Of a DNA stretch of 64,000 nt, positions 23,701-35,500 are shown in pieces; the stretch's first letter is position 1; the number at the start of each line of letters is the position of its first letter. Both the position numbers and the translations under genes were made by a program. The notes beneath the pieces were generated by a model. The model had not been told where the DNA came from, made no database searches, and worked only from the letters and a program-made list of their open reading frames with translations. The DNA is from Anticarsia gemmatalis. Lineage: Eukaryota; Arthropoda; Insecta; Lepidoptera; Erebidae. The stretch is taken from the NCBI RefSeq assembly GCF_050436995.1, contig NC_134745.1:14074001-14138000 (forward strand), in the 5' to 3' direction.

Positions 23701-24242
23701 TAAGAAAGAAAGATAAAGATACATACTTACATTACTTACTTTGGATAGGTAAAATAACTTCTTCGTTATGCCAATTTTAGTGGTCGTAGCAAATCTGCTA
23801 TCCGAGATTACAGGTCTTAGTTGAATGCAATTCCAAGTGTCAGCGTCTCCCAATCTTCTATTTTCTACAATACTAGAACATACTGTTTATCTTATTCTCT
23901 GTTATGTTATTTACATATTAAACTCATCGAAATAACTTGTGTACGAAATAACTTACCAAATAGAATACTTAGTCAATATATCCCTGTCAGAACATAGCCT
24001 GCTATCCATGTCAAAGATTTAAAAAATACTAGACTTTAATGTACTAAACGTAAAGCCGAATACTAATTAATTTTACTTTCATTTTCAATTAATAAATAAT
24101 TATACCGTCTGTGTAGTAATTATGCATAATACGATATAATAGTGGCTGTGAAAATTGTATACAACACACAACAGCGAATTTAATTAAATTTTCTTTTTAT
24201 CTACACATTTTGTGACAAGCTGACGTATTTATTTAAAACTAA

Positions 24243-24415
24243 TTTTTACCCGTTACTTCATCCGCGTGTGTGAATTTCCCGGGAAAAATATATTCAGTGT
24301 TAATCCAGGTTTTAAACTGTCAGTGTGCTAAATTTCATAAAATTCCATTAAGTAATTTTTGAGTGAAAGAGTAACAAACGCACAAACTTTCGCATTAAAA
24401 ATATTAGTTCGATTT
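24243..24415 (+). repeat. RTE-like fragment
   Basis: gttacttcatccgcgtgtg, tcccgggaaaaatat and gagtgaaagagtaacaaacg match the 13007 family with heavy decay. Confidence 0.45.
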
Positions 24416-24854
24416 TTAAACGAATTCGGCACAAGCACCTCATATATAAGGCCGAATGTATTAAAAATAAAACGTTACTAAACGAAATTTCTCATGAATT
24501 TAGTTTCAGTTAGATATGAAAATATACTAAATTAATTGTGAATAAAGTTTATTTTATATTTGAAAATATGTTAGTGTTTTAAATGGTCTGTTTGAATAAG
24601 TGTATTTAAAAACAGTGCACGTTTCTTTGAGGTCAAGTGTCCAGCCTCGGAACAACGTTACGGCATTGCTAGTGGGAATAGCTACGTAATATTAATACAT
24701 GACGGAAAACATTTGCTTGCGAATGAAACTTGGTAACTATTTGAAATATTATAAGAGTTATTGGTAATTTGATAGAGCTTAGGCAATTATAAATATATTA
24801 CGATAAGTTTATGTGGTTTTTGATCTAAGAGTAGAGGCAATTTAAAATATACGT

Positions 24855-24990
24855 TTGCCGTTTTAGTTTAATGGTTACTAGGGCTACCTGGTACCTTAGG
24901 TTCTGCCGATCGTTTAATACAAATCTGTGGTTTAACTCGCTTATTAAAATATTGTGCAAGACCCCGGGCTCGTGTCCCGTATCAGGTCAA
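24855..24990 (+). repeat. Decayed tRNA-like/SINE fragment
   Basis: ttagtttaatggttactagg resembles an A box and ccgggctcgtgtcccg a B box, but about 80 bp separate them. Weak call. Confidence 0.25.
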
Positions 24991-26263
24991 ATTGAGATCG
25001 TCTAAAGTACGAAAATAAAGTCACATCACTAACCCAGGTATTATGATATTAATTTAATATATTTTATATTAAACATCCGTAACAGAAAATTTGGATTAGG
25101 GCTAAGCTTTAAGTAGCTGGTGCCTAGGTACTACTATTATAAGTGGAATATCCTCCTGTGGTCTATAAAAGGCAAAAAAAATCTGGGCTAAGTAGCTCTT
25201 CAATAAAAATATGACTTAGAATTTGGGTCAAAGTGGCGCTTCGCACAACTGTACTAAATTATAGTATTCGATACTGTAATAGCTTCTTATAAGTACTTAA
25301 TTAGGTACCTATCAAACTCTTATTTGAACACGTCTCATGTGACAGTGTGACCGAAATTCACTAGTTAAAATATATTTGCACACTCACCTACTTTGGTGCC
25401 TAATGTAAAAAATACTTGGTTAAAATTAAATACGATTAAATAGGAAAAAATAATAAGGAACTAGAAAAATTTACGACTAAGAAGTTTATAGACTAATATA
25501 ATATTTATTATAGTGATTTATACCTTGCCGGTGCAACAATAAATCTTTTTAGCAATAGGTACCTACCTACCTACGCATTTCAAGTTGCTTCTGCCTTCTA
25601 GAGCCCTCCACCCCCTATGAAATAATCTGATTCATTTAATTCTATTGCATTTGTGGCCCCGGCATTTAGCTACTGTTGGGTTTAAGCACAATTAACTTAC
25701 TCTGCGCGATCGGGTAAATCACAAGAACGCCGGTTGTATAATGCCGATATTAACAGTATTTAGTTACGCAGTCTAGTTTTAACTTGCCCGTAAAACAAGG
25801 CAATCGTGTTTTTTACTTAAAACCTTCCTTAACCTAATTTATAAAACAATATTTACTTTTTATTATGTGTTTGCCTACCTAGCTCTCAAGTACTTAGACG
25901 GTTATATCCAAGGCCTACTGACTAAAGAAGATAACGGTGATAGTTTCTTGTTCTAAAATAGACGTCGAATAGATGTTCCGCGTTTATTGAATAAATTAAA
26001 CTTCCTATCGAGTACTTATTGTTTGAGATGAGCTCTGCTGATTGCGGTACATCGCACAATAGTTTCGCCTTCACCCTAGTTTACGTTCCGATTCCGACAT
26101 TGAAACAAAAAGTTTTTTCTCATTGCGGATCTGTCGCGATATAAATCGACCAAATAAAATATTCCACTACTAGTCGTACGTACAATAAGGTGCAATGTGC
26201 TCTTAAACCGGGTCGTGTGCTATTGTTTTGTCCGGCAAAACGTTTGGTTTACTTCGCGGAACG

Positions 26264-26269
26264 TCAGTC
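26264..26269 (+). promoter_or_regulatory. Possible initiator of the ZnT long transcript
   Basis: TCAGTC, an insect-type initiator, lies 62 bp before the ATG of ZnT exon 1 in a locally GC-richer stretch (26200-26300). No TATA box is seen 25-35 bp upstream. The motif is short, so this is tentative. Confidence 0.35.
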
Positions 26270-26330
26270 TAGTCGCGTCGCAGCTGAGATTGACAAGTTG
26301 TGTTGACGTGCGTGAATAGTTTAGTTCGAA

Positions 26331-26596
26331 ATGTCATCTAATATAATTAGCGATAAATATTCAAACGATACGAAATTAAATAGTTTTAGTGCATTTACTG
26401 ATAAAAGTTTAGCGCCAATAAACGGGAGATACAGATCTAAAAGTTTGTCTAGTGATAAGTTAAATAAAACGAATGCAGATAGAGCTGCGATATTGGAAGA
26501 TATTGAAGACCATCATGTTTCAGAGAAATCTGAGACTCCAGGGTGCCTAGTGGGTCACAGAGTCATGGACCAAGGAGGGCAGGCCACACTCAACGG
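26331..26596 (+). CDS. ZnT35C: ZnT exon 1 (long N-terminus)
   Basis: ATG in context gaaATGT opens 88 codons plus 2 nt, ending at a consensus GTAAGT donor. It encodes a hydrophilic cytosolic tail rich in Ser, Asn and Asp with no domain I recognise. The frame joins exon 2 as Gly-Phe. Confidence 0.85.
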
Positions 26597-29500
26597 GTAA
26601 GTTTAATATTTACGTTGTCAGTGGCTTGTAAAAATATATTTTTATACTATCACCTGGATGACCTTTACTGTTTGACGTGAAATCTTGTTTGTTTACCAAT
26701 TAAGTGGTTCATGTCACATGGTTTACTATTCTTCTGAGATAATCACGTAAATTGTCAACTAGCTTTTTATCATACTGGGTTTAGTGACAGATCTTTTCAC
26801 TGTTAAGCTGTGAATAAGTAACAGAAATAGGCAATTTTAACTTATGATTAATTGTTTAATTGACTATTAGTTCATAAGTATATTCACAAATTATTTATTT
26901 CAAAACAAAACTTTATAAAAAACACTACACAATCATAAATATTTTTTTTTTCTAGATATCAAGAAATATAATAATATTTTTCTTAAGTTTTTAAAGTTAG
27001 GTATAAGTTGTTGAAATGTTAGTTAACTTTCCTAATAACTTCTGAAGTATTTTTCTTTTAACTAGAGAATTTGTAGCAAACAACTTAATTTTCCAAATCA
27101 CTAGGTGTATACAAATTTAAATTTGAAAGGTGACTAACTCACACAATATTATTTTATTATGTCACAAGATATATTATCAAATTACTAGAGTATAACATCA
27201 AATAAACCTGTTTCCATTCAAAAATGTATGTTTACATAACATTTTATACATCCTTACTTTCTAAATACCTAAATTTTAATTTATAGGACATACATATGCA
27301 TATAGAATTTAAATTTAGGCTATGTGTAGAAATACTTTTTCCCATAAATAAAATAATTTATTGCTTTTATTACTTATTGTACCTACAGTTATTTTATGGC
27401 ATTAATTAAAAAAAAAATAGTTTTGAATGAAAATGTTAGTCAACAGTAAAACAATATATTTTATTAGTTTGTGAAATTCTCAAGCCATGCTAAGCCACAG
27501 GAGTTGACTCAAGGCCAAACCACTCCTTAATTCTAAGAAGAGAGCCTTGCCACGCACAGGGACAGTAATGAGTTCAATTGAATATGTATCATTGACCTCC
27601 GATTAGCTCACACCATTGTACGTTCAGAGTGGTGTCATCGTCCAATCTTTCCCGTTCTTTATAGGTAAATAAAAATCATTTCCATTCAATAAGATAAGGA
27701 TTAAGTGTGTAATCATTACGTTATCAACCGTAAGTGGTTTAGTTGCTATTAAATTGACCTCAACGTAAACCTTCAGTGTTTGATTCATATCAGTCAAAGC
27801 GCCCTCTCATAGATAAGGGCTTTTCATTGATGATATTGTGAAATTTCTATGAATGGAACAGATAATAAACAGATTTTTGTTATTGCTTTGAAGAAATTGG
27901 TTTTAAAATTGTAAATTAATTGGTATAGAGATTAATTAATTCTTTATATTTAGAAATTATGTGATTATAATATGTGTATAATATATTTTAATTCTTAGTT
28001 GTTCATAAATAATGGCAGAAGGGAATTCATTTGGTTTCTTCTAACTGAATTTAGTGTGTAATGTAATTTAATAGTGTAACACTATGAGACTGAATTTAAA
28101 CCATGTGAGCTTGAATTAATTTCAAGAAAAAAACATGATGGCAGAAACTTTGTATGCCTTTAAGTTTTGTGAAGTTCATCATAAACGGTCAAGTTACACT
28201 TGTTTTTTCTGAGTAGGCACAAAGTAAAAACATAACATTTACAATTTGTTGTACTTATTAGTACTTTAGGAGTATTGTACCTATGTACTGAGGTATTTAA
28301 TAGTACCTATGAAATGTCTATTTGTCTTTATCGTTATTATGAATGGTCTATGACAGTGGTGTATGGGATTCCTAATAATTTATTCTATAGATCCATCAGC
28401 ATTAAACCATTTATGGGTAGTATTATACCATTGATTTATTTCCCATTGTCTGATCCCCATGGTTTAATAAGTCTGATTTATGTTAGTATTGTAATACCTA
28501 TTTATTTATTGGTTTAGACAATACCTTATTGCAGTTTAATTTATTTTCTTATTGCTAATAAAACTTTGTTGGTACCTCTTAGAAATATTGATTATTATAT
28601 TGATTTAATATTTATTTAATGTTCGATTAAATCGCGGTATTTTTCGAACTTTCTTATTTGATTATAGTCGAAACAAAAGCGGTCAATCAAAATTATTGAT
28701 CGATTATGAAAATAATTCAATAGAGTCGGGGTTCCGTATCCCAAGCTCAAAAATCTCAAGAAGACAGGCAACAGACAAGCAGATAGACAGCAAAGTCTCA
28801 ATAACAGAGTCCTCTTTTAACCCTCTGAGTACAGAGGTCTAAAAACTACCTTGATTTTAAGCAAACAGTCTTCTAAATTGACCAATTTAAAATGTTTTGT
28901 ACCTAGCATAAAAGAAATAACTTGTTGAACTCAGTATACAATACAGTGGCAAGGTCATGCTTAAAAGCAGTCATTTCGCAACTGACACCAGCGGTGCATG
29001 AGTGAAATTATTTTTTGTTATTTTTTATTATTATTCGCAACTAGGGTTGCCAACCTTTATTTCACGAAATAGAATACTCTCTGATTTTAGTGGAGGTAAA
29101 TAAAGAGTATGGTCTTGTAAAATAGAGAAGTTAACTATAATAAAAAAACAAACAATCTGGTGTCGTGTACCTACTACAGCAAAACATTGTGTAAAAAAGT
29201 AGAGTAGGTACCTACTCTATTAGTGTTATAGATCATAGAATAAGCCTACGTGACTTCTAATATGATACTCTATTTTAGAGTACGGTTGGCAACCCTATTC
29301 GCAACCACATAATTGGATTTTTTTAACCAACCTTCTTGCTATTCATACTTTAATACATAGAGTTGCTCCATTTGGTCCCATCTTTGATAAGACTATGTAG
29401 CAATTTCTTCAATAGGTTACTTTTTTCCTTATTTATTTGTGCATTTTTATTTGGTCAATTCAGCATAGGAATTAATTATTTTCCAACGCGATAAAAACAA

Positions 29501-32500
29501 AATAAATAGACAAAGAACTAAAAAAAGTAATTGACAGAAAAAAGTGTTTTTAACACTTTTTACTTAAACTTCACTTTTGTTTTTGTTATCTTCAATCAGT
29601 CGCTCGTAACGGAAGCGGAAGACAAACGTCCTTGACCGAGAAATCTCTACGGAGCATTGTTTACCGCCTTTTTTACCAAAAAATCTGTGGAAAAAAGTCA
29701 ACCTGTTTTGAGTCACGGAAAACTTTAGCCCACAAAATATCCAGCTGATACCATATCCAATACCATCAAATTCTTATGTACCTACGTTTTTACGATTTAA
29801 TGGTTTAACTGATTTTGATGATAGTTATTTAGTATAAGGATAGGTGAAAGCCCAGGATCAATCCAAGCTACTTTAAAAATAATCTCATTGCTTTTATTAA
29901 GGCTAAACTACACATAGGTAACTCCTTCTCGTTTGGGAGGAGATCCTTGCTCTGCAGTGGGATAGTAACGGGTTAAAAGAAAAATACACATTAGTGCCAA
30001 TGAAACGAATTTATTCTGCCTTTGCTGTGGTTTCAACGTCACTTTGGTCGGTGTAAAGTATCTTTAAAGTATTTCGTGTTTTTGTTTAACTACCTACTAT
30101 TGAACATTATTTAGGTTTATATGCCAATATTAAATGTATCTATTACAAATGAATATTGCTTGTTCAATGTGCTCTCATTTAATTTCAATTACTGTTTCAA
30201 ACAATAGATAAAATGTATTAGTCTACGCTTATCTATGGCCTAGTTGTTTTAATAAATGGATAGTTTTCAATTAAGTATACAAAATACTACGGTGTAAAAT
30301 AAGAAAGTAAATAATGGTTTAAGAAAATAATGATCTAATTTCTTTCTATAAAGTTTCGAAACCATTTAGTATAACGTTCAACGTCAAATAGTGAAAAAGG
30401 CCAAACATACAGTAGAGTCTACTGTATGTTTGGCCTTTTTCACTATTTGACGGTAGGTATAACGGGTAGGAAGAGGCTTGAACGCTTAACTCTCTCTCTA
30501 TAAAAGGCACCTTTTGCTAACCCCAAAAATCAATCTTAATATATCTGGCACTAGCAAATACAAGTCTTCATCTTCTCGAAATAAATTTCTGGCTCCAGTT
30601 TGCTATAATAATATAATAGATAACTACTGTAAGATTTTTCTTTCAAAGCACTTTGCAACACTCTGATACCCCCTAGTGAGGACTTAGGACCACGGGCAAG
30701 AAACACTTTGTAATCTCAAAATTACCTGAGATCTATAACTATCTTATAAAATACTACCTATGTAACAGTTGACGCACACTTTTACGACTTTTATCTATTC
30801 TTAGCCACCTTTATTGAACCTGTCAAAGTCTTGACGCCTCAACAAACACATAATAGTGTGAATAAACTTTATTGGAACACAAAGAGCATGATCCGAGAAG
30901 TAGAGGAATAGAAAGCACGTTATAAGATGATTGACGTTACGTCACACGATATTGTGTCAAATAATCACGTTACGTGTTTAAGATGACGGTTGTAAATGTA
31001 TTTAGCACTGGCTATTGCCTATGGTTCTGTCTGCCTGGACATATGGGACTATATTCCAGGAAAGAACATAAGCTCTTTCCTGGAATGTAGTCTGTCAAAT
31101 ATTATGTCCAAAGGTTTCCTTTTGTCCCGAACTGATAGCAAACGGATCGATAGACTATTTAGGGTGAAATACTATTAGTAAGGATTCCATCCGAGTCTAG
31201 AAATCACCTAACGCCGAAAAATATTTTGCGTTCTGTACTAAGTACCTAGTTATTATAACGTTTAATGAACTCGAAATTTCGTAAGAATAGATGTAAATTA
31301 GTTCATACAAAAGGTCTTAGGTATTGTAGGTTGTTGAAATTTAGGACTCATAGTTATTATACTTAGTTTTTGACATGGACATTCGTGATACTATTTATAC
31401 TAGGAAATCTTTCAAAGACACACATAGACACTTAGCTATCATTAAAACTGTTTCTCATAGTTAACCGAATGACTCATTATACTTAGTAGGTACTTTGGTC
31501 CAGAGATAAACCATCACGAATCACGATATCTTCATTTATAATTATCTCATACAAATACAAATTGGTACAAAGTTCGCATGAACCTTTTCCCAGTGAAATA
31601 CAATAACTATGACTTGTTTGTAACAACTGGTCGTTGTATATAGAATCCTCAAAATGATTATCATAATATCGATGTGAATTGTACAATATTATATAATATT
31701 TATATGTATCGTGATAATATTTATACAATCATATGCTGTTTACTTTTGACTCGATCGGGAAGTTATTTTAGTCATGGTTTTGGTATTTTGACCAGAATAA
31801 CATATCTGTATGATAAATCACTCTCTTATGTGGCTTTAGTTCGGCTATTTTTGGTTCAAGCAGTAATAAGTATGTGTATAGTTCAAGAAAGCCTCTGATT
31901 TTCCCAGTAGAAGACAAAAAGTCGTGAAATAGTTTATTGTATCTTACTTGCTGCTTTCCTTTAAATCTGTTGTAGAATTAAGTCGTTAGGAAACAAAATT
32001 TGTTTTCAAAATAGGTATTATTTAACGACTACGCGTTGCATGTTTAATGTATAGTAGAATACGGGAATCAGGTCGCAGACTAACCCCGGCGAGTGCAACC
32101 TGCGCCGAAACGTTAGGCATTTTAGGGTAAAATGCGTGTTCGCGTTAATTCCCGTATTCTATTATACATGATCCTGAAAATGTTTAATTTTAAAATAATT
32201 CGCGGGCCATATTTTGACTTCCACGGACCACTGGTTGGTAACCACTGATAAAGGTAGTTTATAAAATGTCACACTATCAAATAATTGACCACGACTGCAT
32301 GATATAATATTTGCACCACAATGTATTTGATAAAGCATAGTTATTTGACGGCGAGCATTGCGGTTGAACGAAAACCACAGAAATACCTATAAACTGATAT
32401 GGGATATATTCACATAACATGTAATATTAACTTCCGATACAGAACTTTCTATTTTATGTACGAAATGTTTCAAAATATTTATATATTTGGTACAAAAACT

Positions 32501-35500
32501 TCTATCTCAAAATGCATAACTAAACTAGTCGTTAAGATACATAATACAATTTCTTGGTCTCTGCCTACCCCTATAGGAAGAAGGATTGATTTTAAGTACC
32601 CACGTATGTGTGTACTGTAAAATGAAGATATTACTTGTCAACCTGAAAAATTATCATGTGACGATCAAATTAAAAGTCTTAGTTGCCACTTTAACAATAA
32701 ACATCTTCACATAGTTTCAGCAAATTGCATTTTAATTGCAACGGGTTTTCACACTGAACAGAACAGAATAGATAGTTTAATAACTGATATCATTCCTGTA
32801 ACTATCCGCATACTTTTATCAATTGTTTGATGACCAAAGAATTCTGGACTTTACCCAAAGCAGTCTTTGATTAGTGGGTCGGTACAATAATTGATATTTA
32901 CGGAAAAGACGAACAAAGAAAGAACTAGGTATATCATAGCAAGTAGTATTATTAGCTATTTAGCTCACGAAGAAATAGTTGTATTACAGATGAACTATGG
33001 TACTCGTTAATTGGTGCTCTTTAAACCACGCGTAAAGAATTAATTTAAACCCAGGGCCCTGTTCAAGAGAGCAACGTCGAAAGATCTCCGAAAGCAAAGT
33101 GCAAACGTAATAATAGGTACTTATATATCTGGCATATATAATCCACTTCCGTACACATCAAAATACGTAAAAAATAGATAAGTCTTAAAGAACTGCAGTT
33201 TACAAGATGCCTTGTCTTGTATACCTTTTAAAGCAGTTTTCTACAAACATTTAGCACTAAAACTACCTAGCGCGTAGCGTAGCAAAGATTCTATTCATTT
33301 TATTTTAAAACTCAATAAATAGGCCTATGTAATCAAAAATAATTCGTACCTAGGTATATAAATTCGTCAAGCTACAAATACTGGTATACTTCGACCCGTG
33401 CAAGCGATAACAATATTTGTCATACAAAATTGTGTTGTTGTTGATAATGCGACCGCGATGTTCGAGCAATCAGTGCATCGTTATATAATTTGTATTATAT
33501 GCTATGTACAAAACAAATAGAACTGAGACTGGTAAACATTTCATGTGTTATTGTTTCGTTGCACGATCAGATATGCACTGGCAGACTGCAGACAGAAATC
33601 TGCAACTTCGTCGGAGTAAGAGATTTCCCTTACAAATACGTATATCCAATCTTCATAAAAAATCGTTCAGATGTTAATTATGCATCCTACAAATTGATAA
33701 GTAGCCAATCACTTGGAAAAAATATAAAAAATCTGCGTCAATAACGGTAAACGTAAAAAAATCAACATGTATGTAGACAAAACATTGAACTAATTTCATA
33801 TTCTAGTCATGTTTTCAGTAATGTAAGATTTACTACCAAAAATATTGCTCTTAAACTCGTTGGTTACTTTACTGGGAATTCGCTAAGCGTCATTCTCACA
33901 TACATGTATGTATGTTTAATATATTATCACCCCAAAATTGCCGAAACAATTTAACCTAAGCATATAGATATACGTTTCTGAACTGTAGAATTTTTACTCA
34001 TATGGGGTGGTATTTCCTTAAAGGGAATTAACATAGCTGAAAGGCTGAAACGTGTAAATATATTATGTAAACAAGCCTGGACTGTGTGATAATTCAATTA
34101 GTTGTAAAAACACTGCATCTGCTTCTATCAGACTGTAAATTTTACATACTAATGAATTCTGGTGACTTAATCATGACAAAATTGGGATCTTATTTGATTT
34201 GGTTTGATTTAAAAATAATGTCAATTCGACGTATCCAATTTTCGATTTAGATATTTTTCCGATATTATTTTGTTAATGTAAGCAGCGTGTCCCTCCAAAT
34301 TTTCTAGCGTGGTAGATCTCGGTTGATTCGGCTGACTCTGACTGACTGATCTCAAGCCTCAGATTTAGTCCATGGCTTCCATGGAGCAGGCTAGATCCAT
34401 ATAAAGCATTTTGCAAAGTAAATTGTATACCGACTACATACTTTACTTTTACCAGAGAAGTTATAGATCGGGAGTGTTAAAAACCGGCACAGATCTTTTT
34501 GTGGTTCCGTACCCAAAAGGCAAGAAAGGGGGTCTTTACTGAGACTTTGCTGTTTGTCAGTCACTCATATACACAAACATACTTAATTTGACAGTTATTT
34601 TTTTTTAAAACATGCTTACGTAGAAGTCTGCCTAGACATTTTCGGTAAACCAGAGTGGCCAGCAATAGGTGAAAATTAGAAAATAAAAAAAAGAAAAGAA
34701 GAAAAAACTTGCTATATTAATCTTCGTTATGGAACAAGGTCTTTATTGCTTCTAATATAACAAGATAAATAATTACACGTGCAGATACAACGTAATTGTG
34801 AGGACACTGACGTTCCTTGACTTCAATATGACTGCTCATTTGCATGCTCTTTAAGAATGTCTATCATAATAGAGATATTAAAATGCTTCAAGATTGATTT
34901 CTAAGGTGCGTGTGATGCCCTAAGCAACTGCTTAATTAACTTTTAGACTAATTCGGCACTGATGATTATGCTATTTTTAAACCAAAATTCTGACGAGTAT
35001 TCTTCAGTATTGTCCTCAGTTAAACGGCAATTAAATTTATGTTAAAGGTTTTTATTTTATTGTGCGGCATTTAAATAGATTGACGATCGTTTAAAAGCTC
35101 TTTACGAAATTGCTCTCAATTTAGTCAGTGTCAGTTTAGTTAGTTATCTGACCGTGGCCGTGTAAGGATGTGAGTATACGAACTTTGTCTCAATGGCTAT
35201 GGGCAAAAGCGGTTTTTTAAAGAGTCTCTCAACTGTCACGTTAAATTTATTTACCAGAAACAACAAAAAAAACAAAAAGGTATCAAGTTATGATTATTTT
35301 AATGTTGAGCTCTCAGCAGTTAATTACGCTCCAAATAATTATTTCAATGTCCATGTAAGTTTTTCTACGCCAACAACTTTAAATAGCCCAGTATGCTATA
35401 TTCCCGGCTGACGAAAGTATACAAAATGAAGAACCTCAGTGATCCGCATGCTTTTGCAGCTGACAGCGGTCTGTTGGAAACAGCTACTTTATTATTGAAA

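Larger units (their letters stand above)
7106..26250. other. 19-kb gene-free intergenic region
   Basis: Between the MAO-like gene and ZnT there is no supported gene. It holds a poly(T)/TTAA-rich stretch at 7285-7350, an AT microsatellite at 9115-9165, and the repeats, SINEs, RT relic and palindrome listed separately. Nothing recognised in 10607-11756, 12456-13006, 13228-14464, 18153-20320 and 22389-23494 beyond weak repeat-like fragments. Confidence 0.5.

Noticed and set aside
26287..26298. Downstream promoter element of the ZnT promoter
   Set aside because: AGATTG is six bases too close to the proposed initiator, and the correct position does not match the consensus.
35193..35411. 72-codon frame MAMGKSGFLK... 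as a separate small gene
   Set aside because: No recognised domain. It crosses a strong donor site at 35355, so it is more likely 5' leader of a possible alternative ZnT transcript.
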